The notes beneath the pieces are model-generated. The model did no database searches, was not told the origin of the DNA, and saw only the letters and a list, made by a program, of their open reading frames with translations. Of a DNA stretch of 64,000 nt, positions 1-8,315 are shown piece after piece (within the stretch, counting starts at the first letter, position 1; each line of letters begins with the position of its first letter). The DNA is taken from the NCBI GenBank assembly GCA_046541415.1, contig JBKHDI010000005.1, positions 40,714 to 104,713 on the forward strand, in the 5' to 3' direction. Both the position numbers and the translations under genes were made by a program. The DNA is from CAZOVB01 sp046541415 (GTDB lineage Bacteria; Planctomycetota; Phycisphaerae; SM23-33).

Positions 1-34
1 AAGCGGAGGTGTCACACCGGGCGATCCGTCAATG

Positions 35-70
35 AAAAAACCGGGCGTCGCGGAGGATGCGACGCCCGGT
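35..70 (-). terminator. intrinsic terminator after rho
   Basis: A perfect 12-bp stem (40-51 with 59-70) encloses a 7-base loop. Read on the minus strand it is followed at once by a run of T. It lies about 35 bases past the rho stop codon, the right place and direction for a factor-independent terminator. Confidence 0.88.
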
Positions 71-103
71 GGGGTTTCTCTGTTCGAGCTGCCCGGCGCG
101 TGC

Positions 104-1264
104 TTACCGAACGTCCAGGCCGCGGAGGAAGTCCTCATTGGACTTGTACTTCTCCAAGGCCCGCAGCAGTTGGGGCATCTCTTCCTCGACGCTGAGGCTG
201 CTGAGGTAGCGGCGGAGCATGTGGATCTTCGGCAGCTGCCACGGTTCGACGAGCAGCTCTTCCTTCCGCGTGCCGGACTGCGGGATCGAGATGGCCGGCC
301 AGATGCGCTTCTCGGCGAGTTTGCGGTCCAGCTGGATCTCCATGTTGCCCGTGCCCTTGAACTCTTCGAAGATCAGGTCGTCCATGCGGCTGCCGGTTTC
401 GACCAATGCGGTGGCCAGGATCGTCAGGCTCCCGCCGCCTTCGACCTTGCGGGCGGCCCCGAAGTGACGCTTGGGGATTTCCAGGGCGCGGATGTCCACG
501 CCGCCGGTCATGGTCCTGCCCGAGCCCTCGATGTAGCGGTTGTAGGCCCGCCCCAGACGGGTCAGGCTGTCCAGGAGGATCACCACGTCCTGGCCGAACT
601 CGGCCATGCGCTTGGCGCGTTCGATGGTGAACTCGGTGACACGGACATGGTTGGAGACTTCCTGGTCGTTGTTGGAGGCGATGACCTCGGCGTCGGGGCA
701 CTTGCGGCGGAAGTCGGTGACTTCCTCGGGTCGCTCGTCGACCAGGAGGATCATGATGTGGGATTCGGGGTTGTTTTTGGCGACGGCATTGGCGATCTGC
801 TGGAGCAGGATCGTCTTGCCGGATCGCGGCGGGGCGACGATCAGGCCTCGCTGTCCCTTGCCGACCGGGCAGATCAGGTCGAGCACACGCATCTCCATCG
901 GTCCGCCGGGTGTCTCCAGCTTCATCCGCGGGTGCGGATCGACGACGATCATGTCGTTGAAGGACATCACGTCGGTATATTCCTCGGACGGCTGACCGTT
1001 GATGGTGTCGATCTTCTCGAGCTTCGGGCCGCCCTTCTTCTTGCTCGGGGGCACGCAGGCGCCCTCGATGTGCAGGCCGGTTCGCAGGCCCTGGTGGCGG
1101 ACGAAATCCTTGCCGACAAACACGTCGCCGGGTGTGGCGCGATAGTCGTTTTCTTTCTGACGCAGGAAGCCGTATCCCTTGTCGGTGATTTCCAGGACGC
1201 CTTGGGCGGGCATTTCCTTCTTCTGCTGCCCGGAGTCCTTCTTCGCGGTTTGGTTACGAGTCAT
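104..1264 (-). CDS. rho: transcription termination factor Rho
   Basis: Hexameric RNA-dependent ATPase that ends transcription. The 386-aa protein has the cold-shock-like RNA-binding domain (about residues 20-75), Walker A APPRSGKT (144-151), Walker B VVILLD (227-232), and the conserved C-terminal block with ATALVETGSRMDDLIFEEFK. It is shorter than the 419-aa E. coli protein; the N-terminal helical bundle is mostly missing and replaced by a short Lys/Gln-rich lead. The ATG at 1264 has GAGGAAGG about 10 bases upstream. It follows hisA on the same strand after a 172-base gap. That gap carries a small hairpin (1372-1377 with 1385-1390), which may belong to the leader. Confidence 0.97.
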   Translation of the reverse strand: MTRNQTAKKDSGQQKKEMPAQGVLEITDKGYGFLRQKENDYRATPGDVFVGKDFVRHQGLRTGLHIEGACVPPSKKKGGPKLEKIDTINGQPSEEYTDVMSFNDMIVVDPHPRMKLETPGGPMEMRVLDLICPVGKGQRGLIVAPPRSGKTILLQQIANAVAKNNPESHIMILLVDERPEEVTDFRRKCPDAEVIASNNDQEVSNHVRVTEFTIERAKRMAEFGQDVVILLDSLTRLGRAYNRYIEGSGRTMTGGVDIRALEIPKRHFGAARKVEGGGSLTILATALVETGSRMDDLIFEEFKGTGNMEIQLDRKLAEKRIWPAISIPQSGTRKEELLVEPWQLPKIHMLRRYLSSLSVEEEMPQLLRALEKYKSNEDFLRGLDVR

Positions 1265-1436
1265 TGGTCGATGCCTTCCTCAATGGAACAGTGCAAGAGA
1301 AACCCATTTTTGTTCGAGAACGCGGCGGCGCGACTGCGCGGCCGAAATAGAGCTTCAACAATCCCCCCGCCGGCGACACGACAGGTCGCCCGACAAGGGT
1401 ATTTAATCGTTTCGTGCAGGTCTTGTAAATGGAAAT

Positions 1437-2186
1437 TCATGGAGATTGTGTCATTTCGCAGGCGGCGGCCAGGTCGATCCGACCCTCGTACCAGGCCTTT
1501 CCGACGATCACGCCGGCACAGCCGATCTGCCGGGCCAGGCGGACGTCTTCGATCGTGCTCAGACCTCCCGAGGCGATAACGCCGACATCGGTTGCCCGGA
1601 CCATCTGCTCGGTGGCGCCGACGTTGATGCCCGTCAACATGCCGTCGCGATGGATGTCGGTATAGACGATGGCGCCCAATTGCGAGCCGGAAACCCGCCC
1701 GGCCAATTCGACCGCCGAGATGCTCGTCTGCTCGGTCCAACCCTGGGCGGCGCACAGGCCATCGCGGGCGTCGAGGCCCAGGGCGATGGAGGCGTTGGCG
1801 ATGGACTCATCGGCCAGCAGCGACTCGAACCACGCCCAGTCTTTCAGGGCGGCTGAGCCGATGACCATCCGGTCGGCGCCGCAGTCGGCGGCGTTCTGGA
1901 TGGCCCGGGCGTTTCGAATCCCGCCACCGAATTCTATGCACACCGAACCGGCCGGGGCGGCTTTGTCGACCGCGGCGCGGATTTTCTTCACAGATGCGGC
2001 GTTGGTCAGTCGCCCGCTCTTGGCCGCGTCCAGATCCACCACGTGAATCCACCGCACGCCGGCTGCGACGAACTGCTCTGCCACGGCGGCAGGGTCGTCG
2101 CTGTAGGTGGTCTGGCGCTGGTAGTCGCCCTTTTCCAAGCGGACCACGCGTCCGTCGCGCAGGTCGATTGCTGGCAGAATATCCAT
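1437..2186 (-). CDS. hisA: phosphoribosylformimino-5-aminoimidazole carboxamide ribotide isomerase HisA
   Basis: Histidine biosynthesis: Amadori rearrangement of ProFAR to PRFAR in the cytoplasm. The 249-aa TIM barrel is the normal length. The two catalytic aspartates are visible at D8 (LPAIDLRDG) and D139 (ALGLDARDG). The phosphate-binding glycine loops FGGGI and IASGG are present. The start lies 5 bases after the hisH stop, so the two genes form one transcript whose products act in consecutive steps. Confidence 0.96.
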   Translation of the reverse strand: MDILPAIDLRDGRVVRLEKGDYQRQTTYSDDPAAVAEQFVAAGVRWIHVVDLDAAKSGRLTNAASVKKIRAAVDKAAPAGSVCIEFGGGIRNARAIQNAADCGADRMVIGSAALKDWAWFESLLADESIANASIALGLDARDGLCAAQGWTEQTSISAVELAGRVSGSQLGAIVYTDIHRDGMLTGINVGATEQMVRATDVGVIASGGLSTIEDVRLARQIGCAGVIVGKAWYEGRIDLAAACEMTQSP

Positions 2187-2191
2187 ACGTG

Positions 2192-2809
2192 CTACAGCCT
2201 CACGAAGTTCTCGAGCATTTTCAGCCCCACCGCCTGGGACTTCTCCGGATGGAACTGCACCGCGAAGAGATTGTCCTTCTCGATCCCCGCGGTGTAGGGA
2301 TGGCCGTACTCGGCCTGCAGCAGCGTGACCGACGCGTCCGTCGGCGCCACGTAGTAGCTGTGGCAGAAGTAGACGTAGCTGCCCTGTTCGATGCCGCGCA
2401 TCAGCTCGCTGTGGCGGTCCCAGGTAATCGCATTCCAGCCGATCTGCGGGACCGAGAGTTTTCGGCCGTTGTCGTTGTTGAATTCGAACTTCCGCACGTC
2501 GCCTTCCAGCAGGCCCAGGCCCTCGTGTTGCCCGTCCTCGCAGGAGCTTTCGAACAGCAGTTGCAGGCCCAGGCAGATGCCCAGAAACGGCTTTCCGGCG
2601 CGGAAGGCTTCCAGGACCGGCTCGGCCAGACCGTGGTCGCGAAGGCGGGCGATGGCGTCTTTGAACGCGCCCTGTCCGGGGAAGACGATTTTCTCTGCCC
2701 GGGCGATCTGCTCGGGTCTCGTGACGATCTGCGCATCGGCCCCCACGTGCAGAAGCGCCTTCTGCACGCTGCGCAGGTTGCCCATATCATAGTCGACGAT
2801 AGCAATCAT
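2192..2809 (-). CDS. hisH: imidazole glycerol phosphate synthase subunit HisH
   Basis: Glutaminase subunit that supplies ammonia to HisF for IGP and AICAR formation. Class I amidotransferase triad: C79 in GICLGLQLL, H187 and E189 in QFHPEKS. The ATG at 2809 starts MIAIVDYDMGNLRSV, the usual HisH N-terminus, and gives 205 aa; a longer reading frame upstream has no family similarity. AAGGGA lies about 13 bases upstream. hisA follows after 5 bases. hisF is not in the window, and hisI lies far away at 25 kb, so the pathway genes are scattered. Confidence 0.96.
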   Translation of the reverse strand: MIAIVDYDMGNLRSVQKALLHVGADAQIVTRPEQIARAEKIVFPGQGAFKDAIARLRDHGLAEPVLEAFRAGKPFLGICLGLQLLFESSCEDGQHEGLGLLEGDVRKFEFNNDNGRKLSVPQIGWNAITWDRHSELMRGIEQGSYVYFCHSYYVAPTDASVTLLQAEYGHPYTAGIEKDNLFAVQFHPEKSQAVGLKMLENFVRL

Positions 2810-3183
2810 CTGAAAACACGTCCCTTGACGTCTGGTGTGCCCGGCGGACCGAAACGAACCGTCGCCGCGTCGGGCTGGTCCAGGCCGGCCCGGGCGAGAC
2901 GTCACAACAGAGAACTCGCCCGGAGGCAAGTTCGTCCTCTTGGAAGCAGCCCGGAGTCCGCCTCGGTCAAGCGACCGAAACGTGGAGGCGGCTCATTGCC
3001 CCGCTGGGCCGGCGAAGCGGCCGGGGCTGGGGCGGCAACGGAGCACAACACGTCCGTTGCGATTTCTGCGAGTCGGCGGCACTGAAGTGCGGATCAGGTC
3101 AGGCCGCGACGGAATAACGATCGATTCGGCAGCCTGGAATCCCCACCTCTTCGATGCCCCGGCTCCCGAGTAACAAGCCTATC
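2810..3183. other. 374-base gap between ompA-like gene and hisH
   Basis: Both flanking genes are on the minus strand. I see no convincing gene, terminator or complete promoter here. A minus-strand TTGACC near 2966-2971 has no matching -10. Confidence 0.4.
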
Positions 3184-3858
3184 TTAGTCTTTCACGACGA
3201 TAATTTCAACCCGTCGGCTCTTGGCTTTCGAACTGAGGGGGAATTGCTCGCCCATGCCGATTGTTTCGATGTTCTTGGCGTCGATGCCCTGGCTGCCGAG
3301 GTATCGCGTCACTTCGGCAGCCCGGTTCAGCGAGAGGTCCAGGTTGTCCGACCAGAGATTCTTGGTCTTGACGATCGGGTCGGTATCGGTGTAGCCGACC
3401 ACGCGGACGGGCTGGCCCTTGTAGTCGGGGTTGTTCTTCAGGTCGCTGACGATCTTATCGAGGCTGGCCTTGCCGGCCGAGGTCAGCTTGGCCCGACCCG
3501 AGGGGAAGAGGATATCGCTGGCCAGTGTCACCCGGTCGCCGGTCAGGCCCCGCTCCCAGTCCTGCCCGGGCGTCTGCTGGGGTCGGTCCAGCTTGCTCTG
3601 CAGGTCGGAAATCGTCGCCCGTTGGGCCGAGAGGCTCTGGTCCTTGGCATTGAGCTGGTTCTGCAGGGCGGAGATCTGGTTTTCCGCCCCGGCCAGATCG
3701 CTGCGCAACTGGTCGTTGATGTCTCTTTCGTCAGCCAGGGCGGCCGAGAGCTCCTGGTTGAGCTTCTTTTCTTTCTGGCAGCAGCCGGTGGCGGCAAAGA
3801 GGATAGCCACGCCGGCGGCCATGCCGGCCAGGCTGGTCAATCGGATTCGCTTGGTCAT
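3184..3858 (-). CDS. OmpA-family peptidoglycan-associated lipoprotein
   Basis: Probable outer-membrane lipoprotein that tethers the envelope to peptidoglycan. The 224-aa protein has a signal peptide with lipobox FAATGC (C26), then a coiled coil (about 33-95), then a C-terminal OmpA domain (about 105-224) with the VVGYTDTDP and LSLNRAAEVTRYL motifs. The end SRRVEIIVVKD is typical. The start at 3858 was chosen because it gives the signal peptide directly and has AAGGAC upstream; a longer frame adds 27 residues of no signal character. A perfect TATAAT lies upstream at 3923-3928. Confidence 0.9.
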   Translation of the reverse strand: MTKRIRLTSLAGMAAGVAILFAATGCCQKEKKLNQELSAALADERDINDQLRSDLAGAENQISALQNQLNAKDQSLSAQRATISDLQSKLDRPQQTPGQDWERGLTGDRVTLASDILFPSGRAKLTSAGKASLDKIVSDLKNNPDYKGQPVRVVGYTDTDPIVKTKNLWSDNLDLSLNRAAEVTRYLGSQGIDAKNIETIGMGEQFPLSSKAKSRRVEIIVVKD

Positions 3859-3922
3859 GTTGCACCAGTCCTTTCGTGCAAAACGCAGAGGGGGCCTGGA
3901 AGAGTTTCCGGCCTTGCATTCG

Positions 3923-3928
3923 ATTATA
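3923..3928 (-). promoter_or_regulatory. -10 box for the OmpA-type lipoprotein gene
   Basis: Perfect TATAAT on the minus strand, 64 bases before the chosen ATG. Seventeen bases further up is only CTTTCG, a weak -35. Confidence 0.5.
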
Positions 3929-3951
3929 GCCATCGCCATCCGGGGCGAAAG

Positions 3952-3971
3952 GCCCTGTCAGGGCTTTTTTT
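3952..3971 (+). terminator. terminator-like hairpin, role unclear
   Basis: GCCCTG and CAGGGC pair and are followed by seven T on the plus strand. No plus-strand gene lies upstream, and the flanking genes are on the minus strand, where no T run follows the stem. Confidence 0.3.
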
Positions 3972-3992
3972 GCGTTTCGTTGGCGCCTGGAT

Positions 3993-4331
3993 TCACTGTC
4001 CTGCCGAAGGTTCCTTGGCAGCGGACTTCTGAGCCTTGTCGCGATCGGCGACCTTCTTGTCGGCCATCCGGTCGAGTTTCTTCTGCTGGCGGCGGTATTT
4101 CCAGATCCCCAGCGTCCCACGTACCAGCAGTATCGATGTGTACCAGACGACCACGCCCCCGATGGCTGAGAGCATTACCAGGATCGACAGATTGACCGTG
4201 GTTACCTTGCCGTAAAGATTGAATGTGTCGGTGTGCTGGCCCCACTGCAGGCCGATCAGGATAATCGCAGCCAACGCAACGAGGCCCCCGATTACCACGT
4301 AGAAATAGTTTTTCGCGTTACTTACAGGCAT
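3993..4331 (-). CDS. small two-helix membrane protein, LapA-like
   Basis: 112 aa with two transmembrane helices (about 8-26 and 46-70) and a Lys/Arg-rich, then Ala/Lys-rich, cytoplasmic tail (78-112). This layout resembles the LapA (DUF1049) family, but sequence identity cannot be judged here, so the name is tentative. It begins 8 bases after the prepilin peptidase stop, with AGGATC as ribosome site, and is likely cotranscribed with it. Confidence 0.75.
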   Translation of the reverse strand: MPVSNAKNYFYVVIGGLVALAAIILIGLQWGQHTDTFNLYGKVTTVNLSILVMLSAIGGVVVWYTSILLVRGTLGIWKYRRQQKKLDRMADKKVADRDKAQKSAAKEPSAGQ

Positions 4332-4339
4332 TAAAGATC

Positions 4340-5560
4340 CTACCTTTCCAAGAGGGGAGCAAATTGTCGCCGCAAGGCCGAAACCAGCGGGTCGTAAGCG
4401 ATCATTGCGGCAATGCTGGCCACCGCCAGCCAGGGCCCGTAGGGCAGCTCGCGCTGGTTGCGGCGAAACAGCAGGAAGACCGCCCAGCCCAGCGCGGCAA
4501 AGGGGGCCAGGAAAAAGGCAATCGAAGGCACGATCCAGCCGGTCACGGCCCCGACGGCAGCGAGAATGTGTACATCTCCCAGGCCCATCGCCTCTTTACC
4601 AAATGATAGTGTCCCGAGAATCCGCGTGCCCCAGATCCACAACCCGCCGATGAGATAGCCGAACAACGCCCCCTCCAGGCCCGCAAGGTTCGCCCCCCAC
4701 CTCCGCCCGCCGTGCCACCGCGTCCAGACATCCCCCAAAGCCGGCAGGTGCGTAACCGCCAGCCAGGCCGCCAGGCCCAGGACGATCGCGGGGGCCAGGA
4801 ACAGCAGCTCGCGGAGCACCTCGATCCGCGGATTGACCCCCGAAGCGATGGTCGCGGCGATATGTTTCGGCTCGGCCGGCGGGGGCTTTCTGCCCTTCCG
4901 CTTCTTCTTGCGGTCCTTCTCGGCCGCTGTGGGCTTTGTCTGTTCCGGCTGGGCCAGGGGCTTGTCTTCGGCGTCCAGGAAGCTCGGCTGGATCCAGCCC
5001 ATCTGCTGGGCGAAGATCGAAACCGCCAGCCCGATCATCGCCGCAATCGACATCGCCCCGGTTCTCGGCGAGACGGTGGGCATCCACGGGTGAGGCTGGA
5101 GCGACGAGGCCAATACGCCTGCGGCCGAGACGAACCAGCAGACCTCCAGCGGGACGATCCAGTGCTCGATGTCGACCGCCGAACAGGCCAGCAGCCCGCA
5201 GAGCAGGATCATGTGGGCCAGGTACATCGCCCAGGACTCCTGGTACTGCCCTGCCCCTGCCCTGACGTCGAGCACGAAGTAGGCCACGTACAGCGCCACG
5301 ACCAGCAGGGCCGTGGCAAGCTCGACCCAGAAGTACCTCGCCGAGATCCGCGTCTTGCAGTTGCGACACCGGGCCCGCAGGACCAGCCAGCTCAGCAGCG
5401 GAATGTTGTCGTACCAGCGGATCGCCCGCCCGCAGGAGGGGCAGTGGCTGCCCGGAAAGGCGATGGATTCCCCGCGCGGCATGCGGTAGATCACCACATT
5501 CAGGAAGCTGCCCGTACAGGCGCCGATCAAGAAGTAGAAGAGAATCCAGAATCCATCCAT
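4340..5560 (-). CDS. prepilin peptidase / N-methyltransferase (type 4)
   Basis: Inner-membrane aspartic protease (A24) that cleaves and methylates type IV pilin or pseudopilin precursors. The zinc-type motif C40-P-S-C43 with C65-R-N-C68 is intact, as is the N-terminal GSFLNVVIYRMPRGES block. The likely catalytic aspartates are D130 (CSAVDIEHWIVP) and D329 (GLGDVH). At 406 aa it is much longer than the usual 250-290 aa. The extra length is a charged linker (about 195-235, rich in Lys and Pro) plus an added membrane stretch between the two aspartates. No pilin genes lie in the window. Confidence 0.9.
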   Translation of the reverse strand: MDGFWILFYFLIGACTGSFLNVVIYRMPRGESIAFPGSHCPSCGRAIRWYDNIPLLSWLVLRARCRNCKTRISARYFWVELATALLVVALYVAYFVLDVRAGAGQYQESWAMYLAHMILLCGLLACSAVDIEHWIVPLEVCWFVSAAGVLASSLQPHPWMPTVSPRTGAMSIAAMIGLAVSIFAQQMGWIQPSFLDAEDKPLAQPEQTKPTAAEKDRKKKRKGRKPPPAEPKHIAATIASGVNPRIEVLRELLFLAPAIVLGLAAWLAVTHLPALGDVWTRWHGGRRWGANLAGLEGALFGYLIGGLWIWGTRILGTLSFGKEAMGLGDVHILAAVGAVTGWIVPSIAFFLAPFAALGWAVFLLFRRNQRELPYGPWLAVASIAAMIAYDPLVSALRRQFAPLLER

Positions 5561-5578
5561 AGGCTTTTCCTGCAGCGA

Positions 5579-5607
5579 AAGATACCGCGCCGCGGCGGGC
5601 GATGCAA
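5579..5607 (-). promoter_or_regulatory. promoter of the prepilin peptidase operon
   Basis: Minus strand TTGCAT, 17 bases, TATCTT, with the -10 about 20 bases before the ATG. Confidence 0.5.
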
Positions 5608-5653
5608 CGTGTAGTGTCCGGCAAAGTCCAGCCGCCGAACCCGCGATTCTCCC

Positions 5654-5682
5654 TTGTCAATCCCGCCCGGTTCGGGGATAAC
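5654..5682 (+). promoter_or_regulatory. promoter of the GH3 gene
   Basis: TTGTCA, 17 bases, GATAAC. The -10 lies 44 bases before the ATG at 5727. Confidence 0.5.
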
Positions 5683-5726
5683 AGGCACCTCGCTTGTCAG
5701 CCACACCCAGCCAGAGGAGCCCGCAG

Positions 5727-8216
5727 ATGTCCCCCGAGTCGTTTGAAACGCAGATCGAGTCTTTGCTGTCCGAGATGACCCCGGCCGAGAAGGTCAATTT
5801 CTGCCATGCGGTGGGCAACTTTCACTCCGGCGGCTGCGAAAGGCTGAACATCCCCGAGTTGTGCATGTCCGACGGGCCACACGGCGTGCGGTTTGAGCTC
5901 GACCGCCACAGCTGGAACCCCATCGGCGACAAGAAATTCGACGGGACCTACCTGCCGACCGGTACGTCACTGGCGGCGACGTGGAACCCGGATCTGGCCC
6001 GGGCGTTCGGCCAGGTGCTGGGGGCAGAGAGTCGCGATCGCGGCAAGGACGTGATCCTCGGGCCCGGGATCAACGTCATCCGCACGCCGATCTGCGGGCG
6101 GAACTTCGAATACTTCGCCGAAGACCCGCATCTGATCAGCAAGCTGGTCGTGCCGGTCGTCGAGGGCATCCAGAGCCAGTCCACCGCCTGCTGCGTCAAG
6201 CACTACGCGTTGAACAACCAGGAACTCGACCGCCACGGCGTGGATGTCGAGGTCGACGACCGGGCCCTGCGGGAGATCTACCTCAAGGGCTTCGAAGCGG
6301 CCGCGGAAGCAGGGGCGTGGACCTTCATGGGCGCCTACAACCTCTACCGGGGCCAGCACTGCTGCCACAACCAGCGCCTGCTCAACGACATTCTCAAGGA
6401 CGAGTGGGGCTGGGATGGCGTGGTGATCTCCGACTGGGGTGGCACGTATGACACGATCGAGGCGGCCAACTGCGGGCTGGATATCGAAATGGGCGGCGGG
6501 TCCGACTACGAGAAGTACCACATGGCCGGGCCCATGCTGGAGGCCATCGAGGCCGGCGAAATCGACATCGCGGTGGTCGACGACAAGGTCCGGCGCATCC
6601 TCCGCCTGATGTTCCGCCTGGGGCTGATCGGTGACGTGCAGCGCCAAAACGGCGCCCGCAACACCGAGGCCCACAGGCAGACCGCCCTGGAGATCGCGCG
6701 AGAGTCGGTGGTCCTGCTGAAGAACGAAAGCGACGTGCTTCCCCTCAAGCCCGAGAAGCTCAAGAAGGTCGTTGTCATCGGCGAGAACGCGGCAGCCAGG
6801 CACGGTCGGGCCGGCGGGTCCAGCCAGGTCCCGGCCGCCTACGAAATTACCCCGTTGGAAGGCATCCAGCAGCTTCTCGGCGATGACGTGGAGGTCCGGT
6901 TCGTCCAGGGCTACCCGGACCAGGATACCGGCAGCGAGGCGATCGGCAACGAGCAGCTCGGCGTGGTCGAGGCCGGCTCGGGCGTCCGCGGCTGGAAGGC
7001 CGAGTATTTCACCACCGGGGCATGTCAGGGCAGCCCGTCGGTGGTCAAGACGGCCTCGGATGTCAACTTCGGCTGGGCGCCCTGCGACCTGCCCGGCGGA
7101 CTGAACCCCAAGGATATCCAGACCCGCTGGTCGGTTCGGATGACGGCCGAGCTGATCCCGACAGAATCCGGCCTGCACGAATTCGTTCTACAGGCCTTCG
7201 ACTACGCCCACCTGCGGATCGACGGGACCGATTTGATCAGCCTCTGGGGCAAGGCCGACCAGTTGGACACCCGCACGGCCAAAATCGAGCTGACCGCCGG
7301 CAAGAGCTATCGGCTGGAGGTCCAGCAGCAGGGCAAGTTCCCCGAGGGCAGGACACAGCTGACGTGGATCCCCCCGTCGCGGGCGGGCAAGCAGACTTCC
7401 GCAGCAGCGGCAGAGGCGATCGAAGCTGCCGGCGACGCCGACGCGGTCATCTTCGTCGGCGGGCTGAACCACAGCTTCGACTGCGAGGGCGCCGACCGCA
7501 AGAGCCTCCACCTCTCCGCCGGGCAGGACGAGTTGATCGAGAAGCTCGCCGCCGCCAACGACAACCTGGTGGTGGTCATGGTCGCCGGATCGGCCGTGGC
7601 GATGGACTGGATCGACCGCGTCCCGGCCGTCGTCTGGAGCGGCTATAACGGCATGGAAACAGGCCGGGCCCTGGCCGAGGTACTCTTCGGCAAGACCAAC
7701 CCCTCCGGCAAGCTGACCTACACCCTGCCCAGGAAGCTCGAAGACATCCCCGCCCACGGACTGGAAGGGGCCTACCAAGCCAGGACCGAGCAGTACAAGG
7801 AAGGCATTTATGTGGGGTATCGCTGGTTCGAGACCAAGGGCATCGAGCCCTTGTTCGCCTTCGGCCATGGGCTCAGCTACACGACGTTCGAGCTGTCCGA
7901 CCTGGCCGTCGACGCCCTGACCGCGACGGTGAAGCTGACCAACACCGGCCAGGTCCCCGGGGCCGAGGTGGTCCAGTTGTACACGTCGAAGAGCGATTCA
8001 AAGTTCGACCGCCCGGCCCGCGAGCTCAAGGCCTTCGCCAAGGTCCCCCTGGGCGCCGGTGAATCCAGGACCGTTGCGCTGACGATCGACCGCGACGACC
8101 TGGCCGTCTGGGACGAATCCGCCGACGGATGGTGCGTCGAACCGGGCGAGTACACCGTCGAGATCGGCACGTCAAGCCGCGAGATCCGCCTCAGAGGGAC
8201 GGTGCAGGTCGGGTAG
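5727..8216 (+). CDS. glycoside hydrolase family 3 beta-glucosidase with PA14 domain
   Basis: Retaining beta-glycosidase, probably a beta-glucosidase acting on short oligosaccharides. 829 aa from the ATG at 5727, chosen over an upstream TTG because AGAGGAG lies 7 bases before it. Order: GH3 N-terminal barrel with the KHY substrate motif and nucleophile Asp (about 236) in VVISDWGGT; C-terminal alpha/beta domain split by a PA14 insert (about 415-550); fibronectin III-like end. No signal peptide is visible, so it should act in the cytoplasm on imported sugar. Convergent with lysA. Confidence 0.95.
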   Translation: MSPESFETQIESLLSEMTPAEKVNFCHAVGNFHSGGCERLNIPELCMSDGPHGVRFELDRHSWNPIGDKKFDGTYLPTGTSLAATWNPDLARAFGQVLGAESRDRGKDVILGPGINVIRTPICGRNFEYFAEDPHLISKLVVPVVEGIQSQSTACCVKHYALNNQELDRHGVDVEVDDRALREIYLKGFEAAAEAGAWTFMGAYNLYRGQHCCHNQRLLNDILKDEWGWDGVVISDWGGTYDTIEAANCGLDIEMGGGSDYEKYHMAGPMLEAIEAGEIDIAVVDDKVRRILRLMFRLGLIGDVQRQNGARNTEAHRQTALEIARESVVLLKNESDVLPLKPEKLKKVVVIGENAAARHGRAGGSSQVPAAYEITPLEGIQQLLGDDVEVRFVQGYPDQDTGSEAIGNEQLGVVEAGSGVRGWKAEYFTTGACQGSPSVVKTASDVNFGWAPCDLPGGLNPKDIQTRWSVRMTAELIPTESGLHEFVLQAFDYAHLRIDGTDLISLWGKADQLDTRTAKIELTAGKSYRLEVQQQGKFPEGRTQLTWIPPSRAGKQTSAAAAEAIEAAGDADAVIFVGGLNHSFDCEGADRKSLHLSAGQDELIEKLAAANDNLVVVMVAGSAVAMDWIDRVPAVVWSGYNGMETGRALAEVLFGKTNPSGKLTYTLPRKLEDIPAHGLEGAYQARTEQYKEGIYVGYRWFETKGIEPLFAFGHGLSYTTFELSDLAVDALTATVKLTNTGQVPGAEVVQLYTSKSDSKFDRPARELKAFAKVPLGAGESRTVALTIDRDDLAVWDESADGWCVEPGEYTVEIGTSSREIRLRGTVQVG

Positions 8217-8315
8217 GTTCGGATGAGTCCAGGGGGGAGCGCGTGCAGTGCGGACTGGTCAGCGTATCGCGAGCGGCGCTGGTGCGCAGCGGGGGGGATG
8301 CGCGAGCGGTGTGGA

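Noticed and set aside
3952..3971. Hairpin with T run as a terminator for the two-helix membrane protein gene
   Set aside because: The T run is on the plus strand while that gene is on the minus strand; kept only as an unexplained hairpin.
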